From: CAZBDU01 sp964490725
GTDB taxonomy: Bacteria > Spirochaetota > Spirochaetia > SZUA-6 > DRHE01
Direction: 5' to 3'
Assembly: GCA_964490725.1 (NCBI GenBank)
Contig: CAZBDU010000002.1
Coordinates: 62,001 to 126,000 of the forward strand
DNA length: 64,000 bases
Position 1 is the first letter of the stretch. Every line of letters starts with the position of its first letter. Position numbers and translations under genes: made by a program. Below are positions 1 through 7,572 of the stretch, in pieces. The notes below the pieces were generated by a model. The model was given only the letters and a program-made list of their open reading frames with translations, searched no databases and was not told the DNA's origin.

Positions 1-1
1 G

Positions 2-1048
2 CTCGCGCTGCCCGGGCTGATCGACCTCCACACGCACGGCCTGAAGTCCGTCTCGGTGCAGGACGGCTCGCTCGTGGAGTACGCCAGGCTGCAGCTGGAG
101 CAGGGGGTCACGACCTGCGTGCCGACCCTCTACGGCTCCCCCGACGCCAACCGCCGCCGCCTCATGGAGGCCATGGCCGAGACCCGGGATCTGGCGGATA
201 CCCCGAACATCCTGGGCTTCCGGCCCGAGATCATGTACGTGGCCAAGACCGGCGCCGGCTCGGCGGAGTCCTTGAGCGCCATCGATCCCGACACCTCGGA
301 AGCCCTGTACGCGGCCGCCCGGGGCCGGATCCCGATCTGGGACGTGTCCCCGGAGTTGGACGGGGCGCTCCCCTTCATCCGCTGGGCCAGGGGCAAGGGG
401 ATCGTGGTCAGCCTCGCCCACACGGGCGCCACGGTCGAGGAGACCCGGGCGGGGGTCGACGCGGGGCTCACCCTGGTGACCCACCTCTACGACACCTTCG
501 ACCTGGCCCGCCAGACCGACCCGGGGGTCTACCCGGCGGGGGTCACCGACTACGTGCAGATCGAGGACCGCCTGAGCGTCGAGGTAATTCCCGACGGCGT
601 ACACGTCCACCCTTTCCTGGTGGAGAAGACCCTGCGCTGCAAGGGGCTGGAGCGGGTCGTGTTCGTGACCGACAGCCTCCGGGGCTCCGGAAACCCGCCG
701 GGAGTGTACGAGGGGCTGGCCGGCGGTGAGCGGATCGCCGTGACCCCCGACCGCGGCATGCGCAGGCTGTCCGACGACGCCCTGTCCGGCTCCTGCCTGA
801 CCCACCTGCAGAGCTTCCGGAACGCCGTCCGGCTGTTCGGCCGGTCGATGCGGGAGGCTTCGATCCTGTGCTCCCGCAACCCCGCGCGCCTGCTGGGGCT
901 CAACACGGGCTGCCTGGCCGCCGGGATGGACGCGGACCTGATCCTGCTGGACCGGGAGCTCGAGCTCGCCGCCACCCTGCTGGCCGGGGAGCTGGTGTAC
1001 TGCCGGCCCGAGCCGGGGAGCGATCGCGAGCAGCCTGTCGGGAGATGA
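2..1048 (+). CDS. nagA: N-acetylglucosamine-6-phosphate deacetylase-like amidohydrolase (5' truncated by window)
   Basis: The reading frame is open from the first bases and begins inside the amidohydrolase signature PGLIDLHTHG, so the true start lies upstream. NagA-family enzymes remove the acetyl group from GlcNAc-6-P in the cytoplasm. Visible family features are the HTHG metal motif, the SLAHTGAT segment, VTHLYDTFD (family form VTHLFNAM), GVHVHP, the catalytic-Asp region VTDSLRGSGNPPGVYEG, and the C-terminal LNTGCLAAGMDADLILLD that closes the small beta domain. VTHLYDTFD and TDSLRGSG differ from textbook NagA, so a related N-acyl-hexosamine-phosphate substrate is possible. An ORF-finder start at 56 (GTG) is internal and would delete the metal motif. 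Confidence 0.82.
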   Translation, partial: LALPGLIDLHTHGLKSVSVQDGSLVEYARLQLEQGVTTCVPTLYGSPDANRRRLMEAMAETRDLADTPNILGFRPEIMYVAKTGAGSAESLSAIDPDTSEALYAAARGRIPIWDVSPELDGALPFIRWARGKGIVVSLAHTGATVEETRAGVDAGLTLVTHLYDTFDLARQTDPGVYPAGVTDYVQIEDRLSVEVIPDGVHVHPFLVEKTLRCKGLERVVFVTDSLRGSGNPPGVYEGLAGGERIAVTPDRGMRRLSDDALSGSCLTHLQSFRNAVRLFGRSMREASILCSRNPARLLGLNTGCLAAGMDADLILLDRELELAATLLAGELVYCRPEPGSDREQPVGR

Positions 1049-1294
1049 ACGACCGGAAGCGCTTTCTGGCCGCCGCCCGCTTCGAGCGGCCCGGCGCCAC
1101 TTGTGTTCCCTGCCTTCAGACCCGGGCGTTTCACCCCGCGCCGCCGCCGTGAGCCCACTCCCCTGCCTGTAAGGCACTCCAGCCGCGGACCTGACCGCCC
1201 CTAAACGTTCAAAAGCCCCCCGAATCGAGTGAATCCCGCGCGCAGCTCGTGCGACTCTTGCTCTGCGGCAGGGCTGGAAGGGGTTTTAAATATC

Positions 1295-1310
1295 TATAAT
1301 ATCGGTTATA
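1295..1310 (+). promoter_or_regulatory. AT-rich promoter/operator of the FitA-like antitoxin
   Basis: A perfect TATAAT (1295-1300) lies within an inverted repeat TATAA-6 nt-TTATA (1295-1310), in an AT-rich patch that stands out from the G+C-rich surroundings. Ribbon-helix-helix antitoxins typically bind such repeats over their own promoter. The start codon at 1319 has no Shine-Dalgarno sequence and would lie only about 12 nt after the expected transcript start. Confidence 0.45.
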
Positions 1311-1318
1311 TTTCTAAT

Positions 1319-1474
1319 ATGGCTGCGATACTCGTGAAGGACGTTCCCGATGAAGTCCGAAACCTCTTCAAGGCGATCTGCGCCGAGCAAGGAAAGACCA
1401 TGCGGGAAGGTATTATCGAGCTGATGCAGCGTGCCATAGACGACAAACGAAGGAACCGAAAGGCGAGGCGGTGA
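1319..1474 (+). CDS. FitA/plasmid-stability-like ribbon-helix-helix antitoxin
   Basis: A 51-residue protein starting at ATG 1319. An in-frame ATG at 1229 would add 30 low-complexity residues, so I prefer the shorter form. The start MAAILVKDVPDEVRNLFK has the RHH beta strand and first helix, followed by a second helix (EGIIELMQRAI) and a basic tail. This is the size and layout of FitA-type antitoxins that repress their own promoter and neutralise a PIN-domain FitB toxin. No intact toxin follows: the next 200 bp hold only short frames, and the nearest FitB-like sequence is the broken copy near 4.4-4.65 kb. Probably an orphan antitoxin. Confidence 0.7.
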   Translation: MAAILVKDVPDEVRNLFKAICAEQGKTMREGIIELMQRAIDDKRRNRKARR

Positions 1475-1680
1475 ATCGTTGCAGCGGTGCCGACGCGACG
1501 GACGGAAGCCTATCCCTTCTCAAGGAGAACGTCACGTCCGCAGATGCCACGCAATTTCGGCAAGATGGGCTTCTATCACGCATTCGATGAAGACGGCAAG
1601 GACCTGACGGGTCCGGCCGGATTTTGATATCTGCGAGAGGCACCTGAGTATCTCGTGTCTCGGCTGAAGGGGAGTTCGCC

Positions 1681-2163
1681 ATGAAAGAGAAAGAAGGTGA
1701 GGACATGAGGTTTTTTGACGTTGAAATACTCAAGGACTTGTCGGTAGAGGACATGGAGCGACTGAGAAGAGAAATAAAGGACCTGAATCGAAGAGTACGC
1801 AAAGAGCTTGACAGCAGGGAAAGGAATTGCGCCTACTGCGGGGACACACTCGACGCTTCGGGTCATGGATTTAGATATTGCTCTGCCTGGCATCGATACC
1901 TGGACAACCACAAGAACACAGCGACGGTCTCTAGAGCGGAGTTCGAGCGCAGACGTGCTGTCAGGCGGATCAGGACGATCAAGAAAGCGACGGGGGCAGC
2001 AGCCACGCGGTCCAAAAACTCGAACCTTGAAGGAGCGGCAGAACTCAGAGCTTCAATAGGGAATCTGCGGATAAGACGGATTCTGAATGAGTTCCAGGAA
2101 ATCACAGGCAATAGCCTCAACGCGTCGATACGGGACAACAGAAGGCTCAAGACCACAGATTAG
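1681..2163 (+). CDS. Hypothetical protein with Cys4-type zinc-finger motif
   Basis: A 160-residue protein with a strong Shine-Dalgarno (GAAGGGGAG) six bases before ATG 1681. Residues 10-45 are charged and predicted helical (coiled-coil-like). Residues about 49-77 hold CAYCG...FRYCSAWH, a CxxC plus C/H arrangement that could bind zinc. The remainder is basic (RRRAVRRIRTIKK) and could contact nucleic acid. I do not recognise the family. Codon composition is less G+C-rich than neighbouring catabolic genes, in keeping with an accessory gene. Confidence 0.5.
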   Translation: MKEKEGEDMRFFDVEILKDLSVEDMERLRREIKDLNRRVRKELDSRERNCAYCGDTLDASGHGFRYCSAWHRYLDNHKNTATVSRAEFERRRAVRRIRTIKKATGAAATRSKNSNLEGAAELRASIGNLRIRRILNEFQEITGNSLNASIRDNRRLKTTD

Positions 2164-2180
2164 CAGGGCACCAGGAGTGC

Positions 2181-2378
2181 GTGGTGGAACAACAGGAATA
2201 CGAAATCTGGTACCAGACCCGGGATCACCACAGGCATCAAACCGAAAGTCTGGCGGGGACGTGGAAACAGCTCCTGGACAGACTGAGAGAGATGGCTCTG
2301 GATGGAAAAGCCATTCTGGCGATTGGAAGGGGCGGTGTCTTCAGGCCGTACAGACTCTCCACCGGCGGCAAATTCTAG
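2181..2378 (+). CDS. Small hypothetical protein (65 aa)
   Basis: The GTG start at 2181 has a CAGGA motif a few bases upstream. The product (MVEQQEYEIWYQTRDHHRH...) has a protein-like composition with aromatic residues, a helix-forming LLDRLREMAL stretch and a C-terminal GGVFRPYRL. No family recognised. It follows the zinc-finger gene by 17 bp and may be co-transcribed. A further frame at about 2387-2584 (GTG start) carries a plausible helical segment (SRKEILEAMQCDEPDRADEW) and may be another small accessory gene. Confidence 0.4.
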   Translation: MVEQQEYEIWYQTRDHHRHQTESLAGTWKQLLDRLREMALDGKAILAIGRGGVFRPYRLSTGGKF

Positions 2379-2386
2379 AGAAGCGC

Positions 2387-2584
2387 GTGGGTGCCCCATA
2401 TCTGACTTCCCGCAAAGAAATCCTGGAAGCAATGCAGTGTGACGAACCGGATCGCGCCGATGAGTGGATCGAACGGCGTATCGACATGCTGATTGGCGAC
2501 GTCAGGAACTGCTGGAGCAGGTACGCTCAGCAGCAGTTGAGGTTCCCCGCCTGCCGGAAGCTGGCACCGTTTGCTCCTGATTGA
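2387..2584 (+). CDS. Possible small hypothetical protein (65 aa)
   Basis: An in-frame GTG at 2387 opens a frame ending at 2584. The segment SRKEILEAMQCDEPDRADEW followed by IERRIDMLIGDVRNCW looks like real coding sequence: amphipathic helices, acidic/basic periodicity. The longer frame beginning at 2087 is out of character in its first 100 residues. Function unknown. It could equally be the C-terminal piece of a broken gene. Confidence 0.3.
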   Translation: MGAPYLTSRKEILEAMQCDEPDRADEWIERRIDMLIGDVRNCWSRYAQQQLRFPACRKLAPFAPD

Positions 2585-2698
2585 CAAGAATCTTGGCAGA
2601 ATCGGCTTGAGGATATAGTTATGAATGGAGTATGCAAAAGTCGTATTAAAACTAGGTTGAAGGGACCAGATTGACCATCGGCTGCGGAAGACAGAACA

Positions 2699-2992
2699 TC
2701 ACGCCCCGATTCGCAACTCATCCTTCAAATCGCCCCATTCACGCGAGATCTCTCCGCGCAGGGCGTAGAAGCCGCCGATCAGCGCCACCGAAGCCAGGTG
2801 GTACCTTTCGGCGAATTCCGTGTGTTCCCGGCACACGTTCTCGGCCTGGTACAACTCGCCCATGTGCAAACGGCACACACCGAGCTTGAACCCCGCGATG
2901 CACAGAGAATACAGATCATCGGATCCCTTGAAGATGTCGAAAGCACCCGAGAAGGCCCTGTGAGCGGCTACCATGTTGATCCGGCAGGGCAC
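2699..2992 (-). pseudogene. Remnant of a MalT/LuxR-type TPR regulator
   Basis: Minus-strand frame of 97 residues with the repeating helical pattern of MalT-like regulator solenoids: AHRAFSGAFDIFKGSDDLYS, CRLHMGELYQAENVCREHTE, ASVALIGGFYALRGEISREW. No ATPase (NB-ARC) domain precedes it and no LuxR helix-turn-helix follows it; upstream frames are closed. I read it as a short internal piece of a large signal-transduction ATPase left by deletion. An independent small TPR protein is the alternative. Confidence 0.4.
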
Positions 2993-3177
2993 GGTCAGCC
3001 CTGCGGCCTATCGGGAGTGGCCCGGCAGCATCGTCGTCCTGGCCGCGGAAAACGATCCGACCCAGCGAGTGCTGACTTCGCCGCGCGAAATACCAAGGAT
3101 TTCGGGAATACCGGTTTGGCGACACATGGGGCCGCGTGGGCGCACAGACTCTTTCTCTGTGGCGGGGGTGGAAGGGG

Positions 3178-3290
3178 CTGCAAAAAGGCGATCTGTGCCG
3201 AGCAAGGAAAGCTCGGAACGGGAAATGGCGAGCAGCACGCCGATGTACACGAACGCCGGGGGCCAGTTTCCGCTGGCGAAAGACCAACAC
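3178..3290 (+). pseudogene. Degenerate second copy of the FitA-like antitoxin
   Basis: Bases 3185-3211 repeat 1370-1396 of the intact antitoxin with a single mismatch and encode KAICAEQGK in both. After that point the copy loses register (KLGTGNGE instead of KTMREG) and the frame is not preserved. The first half of the gene is not recognisable upstream. This is a decayed paralogue. Confidence 0.55.
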
Positions 3291-3559
3291 TGAATACCTT
3301 CGATACTGAGGCCGTCGCCCGGAGCGATCTATCTAACGGCAAGGCCTGGCAACTACTATCTCTCCATGACTACCATCTGGTGAATATCCAGCCGCGGCAC
3401 GGTTGTTGCCAAACGATCATCCTCCATTCTCCAACTCAATGCACTTCTTGACGGTGCCAGTTCTTCTTGACCGATATTTCGATATCCAGAAGGGGAGGTA
3501 TCTGTTCGATCACCCCGCGCTGCAGCACCTTGTTTTTCCGCATGATAGTTGACCCAGCT

Positions 3560-3778
3560 ACGACTGCCGGTCGCTTGATTCCTCAAGCCAGGCGCACCAG
3601 GCTCGCATTCTTGAAGGGCGAACACGGTCATCCGGGTGGCGGTCTCATCGGGGTAGAAGTTATCGGGTACGAATGCGGGTGTTTCGATGCGGGGTACTTC
3701 CGCCGGATGTTCAAGCGTTTGACGGGGTTGATTCGCCGCGAAGCTCCGCTCTCTGTAGGCGCGCGCTCGCACTAACAC
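3560..3778 (+). pseudogene. Fragment of an AraC-type helix-turn-helix C-terminus
   Basis: The plus-strand frame ends with IGYECGCFDAGYFRRMFKRL then TGLIRREA. This matches the second HTH of AraC regulators (family form: GFxSxSYFSRxFKRxTGxSPxEYR). The preceding residues (FLKGEHGHPGGGLIGVEV) are a poor match to the first HTH, and no sensor domain is present, so this is a truncated, drifting remnant. The bases between 2993 and 3560 otherwise hold only the antitoxin remnant and no supported gene. Confidence 0.42.
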
Positions 3779-3916
3779 GCTTTGAGGGCTTCGGCCGCCG
3801 GTCTGCGCGCGGCTCGGGGGCTGCGACCAAGCCCCCTGATCTGCAAAAAGAAATGACTTCTGGCAAGAGAATCGGTACCTTAGCTGTAGCACTTGAACCA
3901 AGGGGGAGCCTGGACC

Positions 3917-4324
3917 ATGAACAGGGCCGTTGTCGCGGCACTGGCGGTCATTCTTCTCGGTTCGGCAGCGAACGCAGTTGCTGATTCGAAGTTGGACAGC
4001 GTTCCCCGAATCGGATTGGAGGAGTTCAAACCGCTGCGTGCCGACAACTCAGTATACGTAATCGATGTACGCTACCCGGACCAGTACGAATCGGGGCATA
4101 TCCCCGGGGCCGTGCTGATGCCGCTTGAGCTCCTGGACGGCTCACTCTCAAAGCTGAGCAGGGTGACGAAACCCATCGTTGCCTACTGTCAGTGACCGAA
4201 TGAGGAAAGCAGCGCCCGTGCGGCGCTCATACTGAGAGAGCATGGCATCGAAAACGTATCCGTTCTGCGCGGCGGCTACAGAGGGTGGGTAGCGGACGGA
4301 AATCCAGTCGAAACTGGATTCTGA
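3917..4324 (+). CDS. Secreted rhodanese-like protein with in-frame TGA at the active loop (candidate selenoprotein)
   Basis: ATG 3917 is preceded by AAGGGGGAG. Residues 1-23 form a signal peptide (AVVAALAVILLGSAANAVA). The rhodanese domain follows: VYVIDVRYPDQYESGHIPGA, then VAYCQ, then TGA at 4193-4195, then PNEESSARAALIL, GIENVSVLRGGYRGWVADG and stop TGA at 4322-4324. In relatives the loop reads YCxCPNE, so the TGA falls exactly on the second Cys. Read-through gives 135 codons, a full-length single-domain rhodanese. A perfect 6-bp hairpin follows 15 nt after the TGA. The coding frame is intact on both sides, which argues against simple decay. The alternative is a nonsense mutation in this debris-rich stretch. 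Periplasmic sulfur or selenium transfer is likely. Confidence 0.65.
4196..4227 (+). promoter_or_regulatory. Bacterial SECIS-like hairpin after the in-frame TGA
   Basis: AGCGCC (4211-4216) pairs perfectly with GGCGCT (4222-4227) around the 5-nt loop CGTGC. The loop begins 21 nt after the TGA and has G as its second base. Published rules for bacterial SECIS elements ask for an apical loop 16-37 nt downstream with a G in the first two positions, so this fits. The hairpin lies in coding sequence, as bacterial SECIS elements do. Confidence 0.5.
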
Positions 4325-4413
4325 GACAGCGTTCACTTACAAACGCTTCATGGCCGCTGGTGGTGCGAAACTCCCTCTACCGGAACGCAGACAGCGCACA
4401 CGAAAGCCGAACA

Positions 4414-4654
4414 ATCTCGATCTTCGTCGATACCGGTGTCCTATCAGGGCTAATGCGTCCGGAACCGGATACCCGCTTTCCGGGGTGGGTGGTCTTCACA
4501 GGTGCGATATCGGTCTCACTGCTGTTCCGGTCGCCGAGATTCTTTGTGGGATCGGGTCACCGCCTGAGGGGAACAAGAAGCACCGACTGCTCGACGCCGC
4601 GACGGCGTTGGGCGAGCACTTCTCCCGATGCACAGGTCGCGGCTGTCTGCCGCC
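4414..4654 (+). pseudogene. Frameshifted, truncated FitB/VapC-type PIN toxin
   Basis: The first frame encodes ISIFVDTGVLSGLMRPEPDT, the N-terminal strand with catalytic Asp of FitB-like PIN ribonucleases. Around 4490-4510 the match jumps to another frame, giving GLTAVPVAEILCGIGSPPEG and then DAATALGEHFSR, the central FitB segment. The C-terminal third with the remaining acidic residues is missing where the convergent SDR gene begins. Family members run about 140 residues; about 75 remain here in two frames. Confidence 0.6.
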
Positions 4655-5521
4655 TCACCGGCTGAGGCCGGCGCCGCCGGGCGCGCGGGGAAACTCGCTG
4701 CTCCAGCTGCCCAGCTTCTCCGGCGGTATGCCGGCAAAGTCGCTGTGTCCCACCCATCCCCCGTCACAGGCCAGGGTGGTCCCGGTCACATAACTGGCCA
4801 GCTCGGAGGCCAGAAAGACCGCCGCCCTGCCGATTTCCTGGGGCTCGGCCATTCTTCCCAGGGGAGTCCGGTAGCAGAGGGCGGCTTCCAGCTCCGGCCT
4901 GTCCCGGATCACCTTGAAGGTGGGCTCGGTGAGGGTCACCCCCGGCGCAATCGCGTTCACCCGGATGCCGTGGGAGGCCCATTCGGCGGCCAGACACTCG
5001 CTCATCATCTTCACCGCCGCCTTGGCGGCGCAGTAGCAGCTGTTCTCGGCGCCGCCCACGATCCCCATCTTCGAAGAGATGTTGATGATGCTGCCCCCTC
5101 CCCTTTCTTTCATGATGGCCGCCGCCTCGCGGCAGCCGAGAAACGCACTGGTCAGGTTGATCCGCAGCAGTCTCTCCCACTCCTGGAGGCTCAACTGCAG
5201 GGCCGGAGTCACCAGGTGCAGCCCCACGTTGTTCACCCAGATGTCCAGACCGCCCAGCTCCCGGAGGGCGGCGCGGGCCAGCTCGGAGACCTCTTCTTCC
5301 CTGGTCATGTCCGCCGGAATGACCTTCGGCTCGCAGCCGCTCAAACGTTCGATCTCCTGGACCGTCTCGTGGAGCCGGGCCTCGGCGGCGGCATCCTGCC
5401 CCCCGGGCCTGTGGTTCAGCAGGAGCCGGGCTCCCGAGCGGGCGAACTCCACGGCGATCGCTCTTCCGATCCCCCGGGTGGAACCGGTCACCACAGCGCA
5501 CTTGCCTGCGAGCAGATTCAT
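4655..5521 (-). CDS. Short-chain dehydrogenase/reductase (SDR)
   Basis: A 288-residue classical SDR that oxidises or reduces a hydroxyl/carbonyl with NAD(P). The ATG at 5521 starts MNLLAGKCAVVTGSTRGIGR. The frame stays open far upstream inside the next gene, but nothing before 5521 is SDR-like. Visible motifs are TGSTRGIG (12-18), NNVG (97-100), catalytic Ser149/150, and Tyr163-x-x-x-Lys167 in YCAAK; the C-terminal CDGGW is standard. Last gene of the minus-strand sugar-acid operon, 17 bp after the hydroxyacid dehydrogenase gene. A gluconate-5-dehydrogenase-like or 3-oxoacyl-reductase-like role fits; the substrate is unknown. Confidence 0.85.
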   Translation of the reverse strand: MNLLAGKCAVVTGSTRGIGRAIAVEFARSGARLLLNHRPGGQDAAAEARLHETVQEIERLSGCEPKVIPADMTREEEVSELARAALRELGGLDIWVNNVGLHLVTPALQLSLQEWERLLRINLTSAFLGCREAAAIMKERGGGSIINISSKMGIVGGAENSCYCAAKAAVKMMSECLAAEWASHGIRVNAIAPGVTLTEPTFKVIRDRPELEAALCYRTPLGRMAEPQEIGRAAVFLASELASYVTGTTLACDGGWVGHSDFAGIPPEKLGSWSSEFPRAPGGAGLSR

Positions 5522-5538
5522 CGGCGCCTCCTCACCTC

Positions 5539-6516
5539 CTACACCGAATACAGAGGCTTGCCCCTGGCGAGCATCTCGAATACGTTGAGCGCCGTCTTTC
5601 TCTGCAGATCCTTGATGGACTCCTGCGAATACCAGCTCATGTGAGGGGTGAGGAAAACGCGCTCGGGAAAGCGAAGCAGGGCGGATTGGCCGTATTCCCC
5701 GTCGGGGCAATCCAGTACGTCCAGTCCGGCCAGAGCCACCGTCCCCTTCTCCAGGGCGTCCACCAGCGCCTCCTGGTCGATCAGCCCGCCCCTGGAGGTG
5801 TTGACCAGGATCACGCCCTTCTTCATCAGGGCGAACCGATCGCTGTCGATCAGGTGGCGGGTCTCTTCGGTCAGGGGCGCGTGCACCGAGAGGACGTCCG
5901 ACTGGGCCAGGACCTCCTCCAGCGACAGAAACTCGACCCAACCGTAGCGTTCCGCTTCGTCGAAATAGGGATCGAAGGCCACGATGCGGTTGCCGTAGGG
6001 CCGGAGCTTCTCCGCGACTCTCCGGGCGATGTGGCCGAAAGCGATGAGACCGACGGTGAGGGTGGCGAACCTGCGCAGCGGCCGGATCCGCTCGTAGGCC
6101 CACTGGCCGCGATGCAGCAGGTCGTTGGCCAGGCTGAGCTTGCGCAGGCAGTTCATCATGTGGGCGATTGCCGTGTCCGAAACCTCCTCGATGCAGTAGT
6201 CGGGCACGTTGGCCACCACGATGCCCTTCTCCCTGGCCGCCGCCACGTCGATGGTGTCCACCCCGATGGCGTAGCGGCTGATGATGCGGCACCGGGTCAA
6301 GGCCTGGATCACCTTTCTGGAGATCCTGGCGAACTGGACGATCAGGGCGTCCGCATCCCTGCCGTACTCCAGCACCCCGTCTTCGTCCTTCACCCCACCG
6401 GCGACGATCTTGGTACAGTCCACGATCTCCACGCCGTCCAGCTTTTCGAGGATCGCCCGCTCCTCATGGTTGTCTGGATAGTAGTAGTCGGTAAAGACGA
6501 TTCTGTGTTTCGCCAA
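5539..6516 (-). CDS. D-2-hydroxyacid dehydrogenase (CtBP/PGDH-like)
   Basis: 325 residues. Members reduce 2-keto acids or oxidise D-2-hydroxy acids with NAD. The cofactor region reads LTVGLIAFGHIARRVAEKL. This keeps the fold, but the usual GxGxxG is degenerate (Gly-Leu-Ile-Ala-Phe-Gly). Catalytic Arg242 lies in NTSRGGLID and His292 in TPHMSWYS; the substrate loop YAIGVDTIDV is present. It sits between the DgoK-like kinase and SDR genes in one operon, so a 2-keto-sugar-acid or hydroxypyruvate/tartronate-type substrate is plausible. A second, divergent paralogue lies in the plus arm (23205-24155). Confidence 0.85.
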   Translation of the reverse strand: MAKHRIVFTDYYYPDNHEERAILEKLDGVEIVDCTKIVAGGVKDEDGVLEYGRDADALIVQFARISRKVIQALTRCRIISRYAIGVDTIDVAAAREKGIVVANVPDYCIEEVSDTAIAHMMNCLRKLSLANDLLHRGQWAYERIRPLRRFATLTVGLIAFGHIARRVAEKLRPYGNRIVAFDPYFDEAERYGWVEFLSLEEVLAQSDVLSVHAPLTEETRHLIDSDRFALMKKGVILVNTSRGGLIDQEALVDALEKGTVALAGLDVLDCPDGEYGQSALLRFPERVFLTPHMSWYSQESIKDLQRKTALNVFEMLARGKPLYSV

Positions 6517-6546
6517 GATGCCCCCTTTCGCCGTCCTCCGCGAGCC

Positions 6547-7572
6547 CTAGATGAGGCCAGCGCGGCGCGCCAGATCGATGCACCCTGTGATGCTCAGGGC
6601 GTCGACCTGCTGTTGAGCCGAGATACTGATGATCCGCCCGGGAATGCCCCGCTTCTCTCTGAACAGATACTCGTACAGGGCGCATCTGCGGGAGCTGCCG
6701 ATGAGGAGGAAGCTCGTTTCCGTGGGGAAACCGAGCGCCTCCAACTGGGCCATCGCCCGCAGATCCTCGGAGGCGATGGCCGCCTCCACGAACAGCTTGC
6801 GCTGGTACCAGTGCGTCCGCAGCAGCGTATCCAGGAAGCGGGGCATCAGCAGCGAGCGAAGGAAGCCGGTCTCGCTGACCCAGTGGCAGGCTGCGTCCAC
6901 CACCTCGCTGTCGAAGTAGTTGCTGTCGTCGAACGCATCCTCCCCGCGCACTGATTTGCCGATGGAGGTTTCCTTGATGATAGCCTCGTAGAGCTGCCCC
7001 GACACGGTAGTGACGCTTCCCAGGATCCTGGCCTGCCCGTCGACGGGGATGAACTTCGTGTGCGAGGACAGTATCACCACCGTCGCGGGCAGCTCCGGTT
7101 GACGGGTCACGAGCAGACCGGCCACCTGGGCCTCCTCCCCGCGCATGAAATCCAGGGTCCCCACATCCCGGATGCCCGCAGAGGCCGGATCGTAGCGGTT
7201 CTTGATTCCAGGGACCAGGTACAGCGGGATGCTCACGGGGAACACCGCCGGGTCCCGGACGGGCTGGAGGCTCGCCGCCAGCTCATCCAGACCGGCAGGG
7301 GCCCACAGGTGGGGCACCTCCAGCAGCCCGATCTCCGAGGTGATCATGCCGGAAGAGATGGCAAACGCCAACTCCTCCAGCTCCAGCCCTGCCTTCTCCA
7401 GCGCTTCGAAAAAGGTCTCCTTCAGCCCCTCCTTCAGCGCCTCCCTGCTGCCGCTGATGGCGGTGTCACGAACCCCCACCTTGCGCGAGGCCCGGGCGCG
7501 GATCTCTCCCTCCTGGTTCACCACGTAGACCCTCGAGTTGGTGGTTCCACAGTCGATGGTCGCCAGGTGCAT
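6547..7572 (-). CDS. dgoK: 2-dehydro-3-deoxygalactonokinase (DgoK family)
   Basis: 341 residues. DgoK phosphorylates 2-keto-3-deoxy-galactonate or related acids with ATP. The N-terminal phosphate loop LATIDCGTTNSRVYVV, the SSGMITSEIGL stretch, SSHTKFIPVDGQ and GSVTTVSGQLY are typical of the family. ATG 7572 overlaps the stop of the aldolase gene by one base (TGATG), so translation is probably coupled. The frame extends far upstream in the aldolase gene, but the family N-terminus begins at MHLATIDCG. Pairing with a DapA-family aldolase indicates a KDG/KDGal-type pathway. Confidence 0.85.
   Translation of the reverse strand: MHLATIDCGTTNSRVYVVNQEGEIRARASRKVGVRDTAISGSREALKEGLKETFFEALEKAGLELEELAFAISSGMITSEIGLLEVPHLWAPAGLDELAASLQPVRDPAVFPVSIPLYLVPGIKNRYDPASAGIRDVGTLDFMRGEEAQVAGLLVTRQPELPATVVILSSHTKFIPVDGQARILGSVTTVSGQLYEAIIKETSIGKSVRGEDAFDDSNYFDSEVVDAACHWVSETGFLRSLLMPRFLDTLLRTHWYQRKLFVEAAIASEDLRAMAQLEALGFPTETSFLLIGSSRRCALYEYLFREKRGIPGRIISISAQQQVDALSITGCIDLARRAGLI

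Noticed and set aside
3356..3901. 181-residue minus-strand frame near 3.4-3.9 kb
   Set aside because: No recognisable domain and it opposes the AraC-like remnant; composition looks random.
4655..6292. A 545-residue frame suggesting an SDR with a large N-terminal extension
   Set aside because: The first 257 residues are out-of-frame reading of the hydroxyacid dehydrogenase gene; the SDR starts at ATG 5521.
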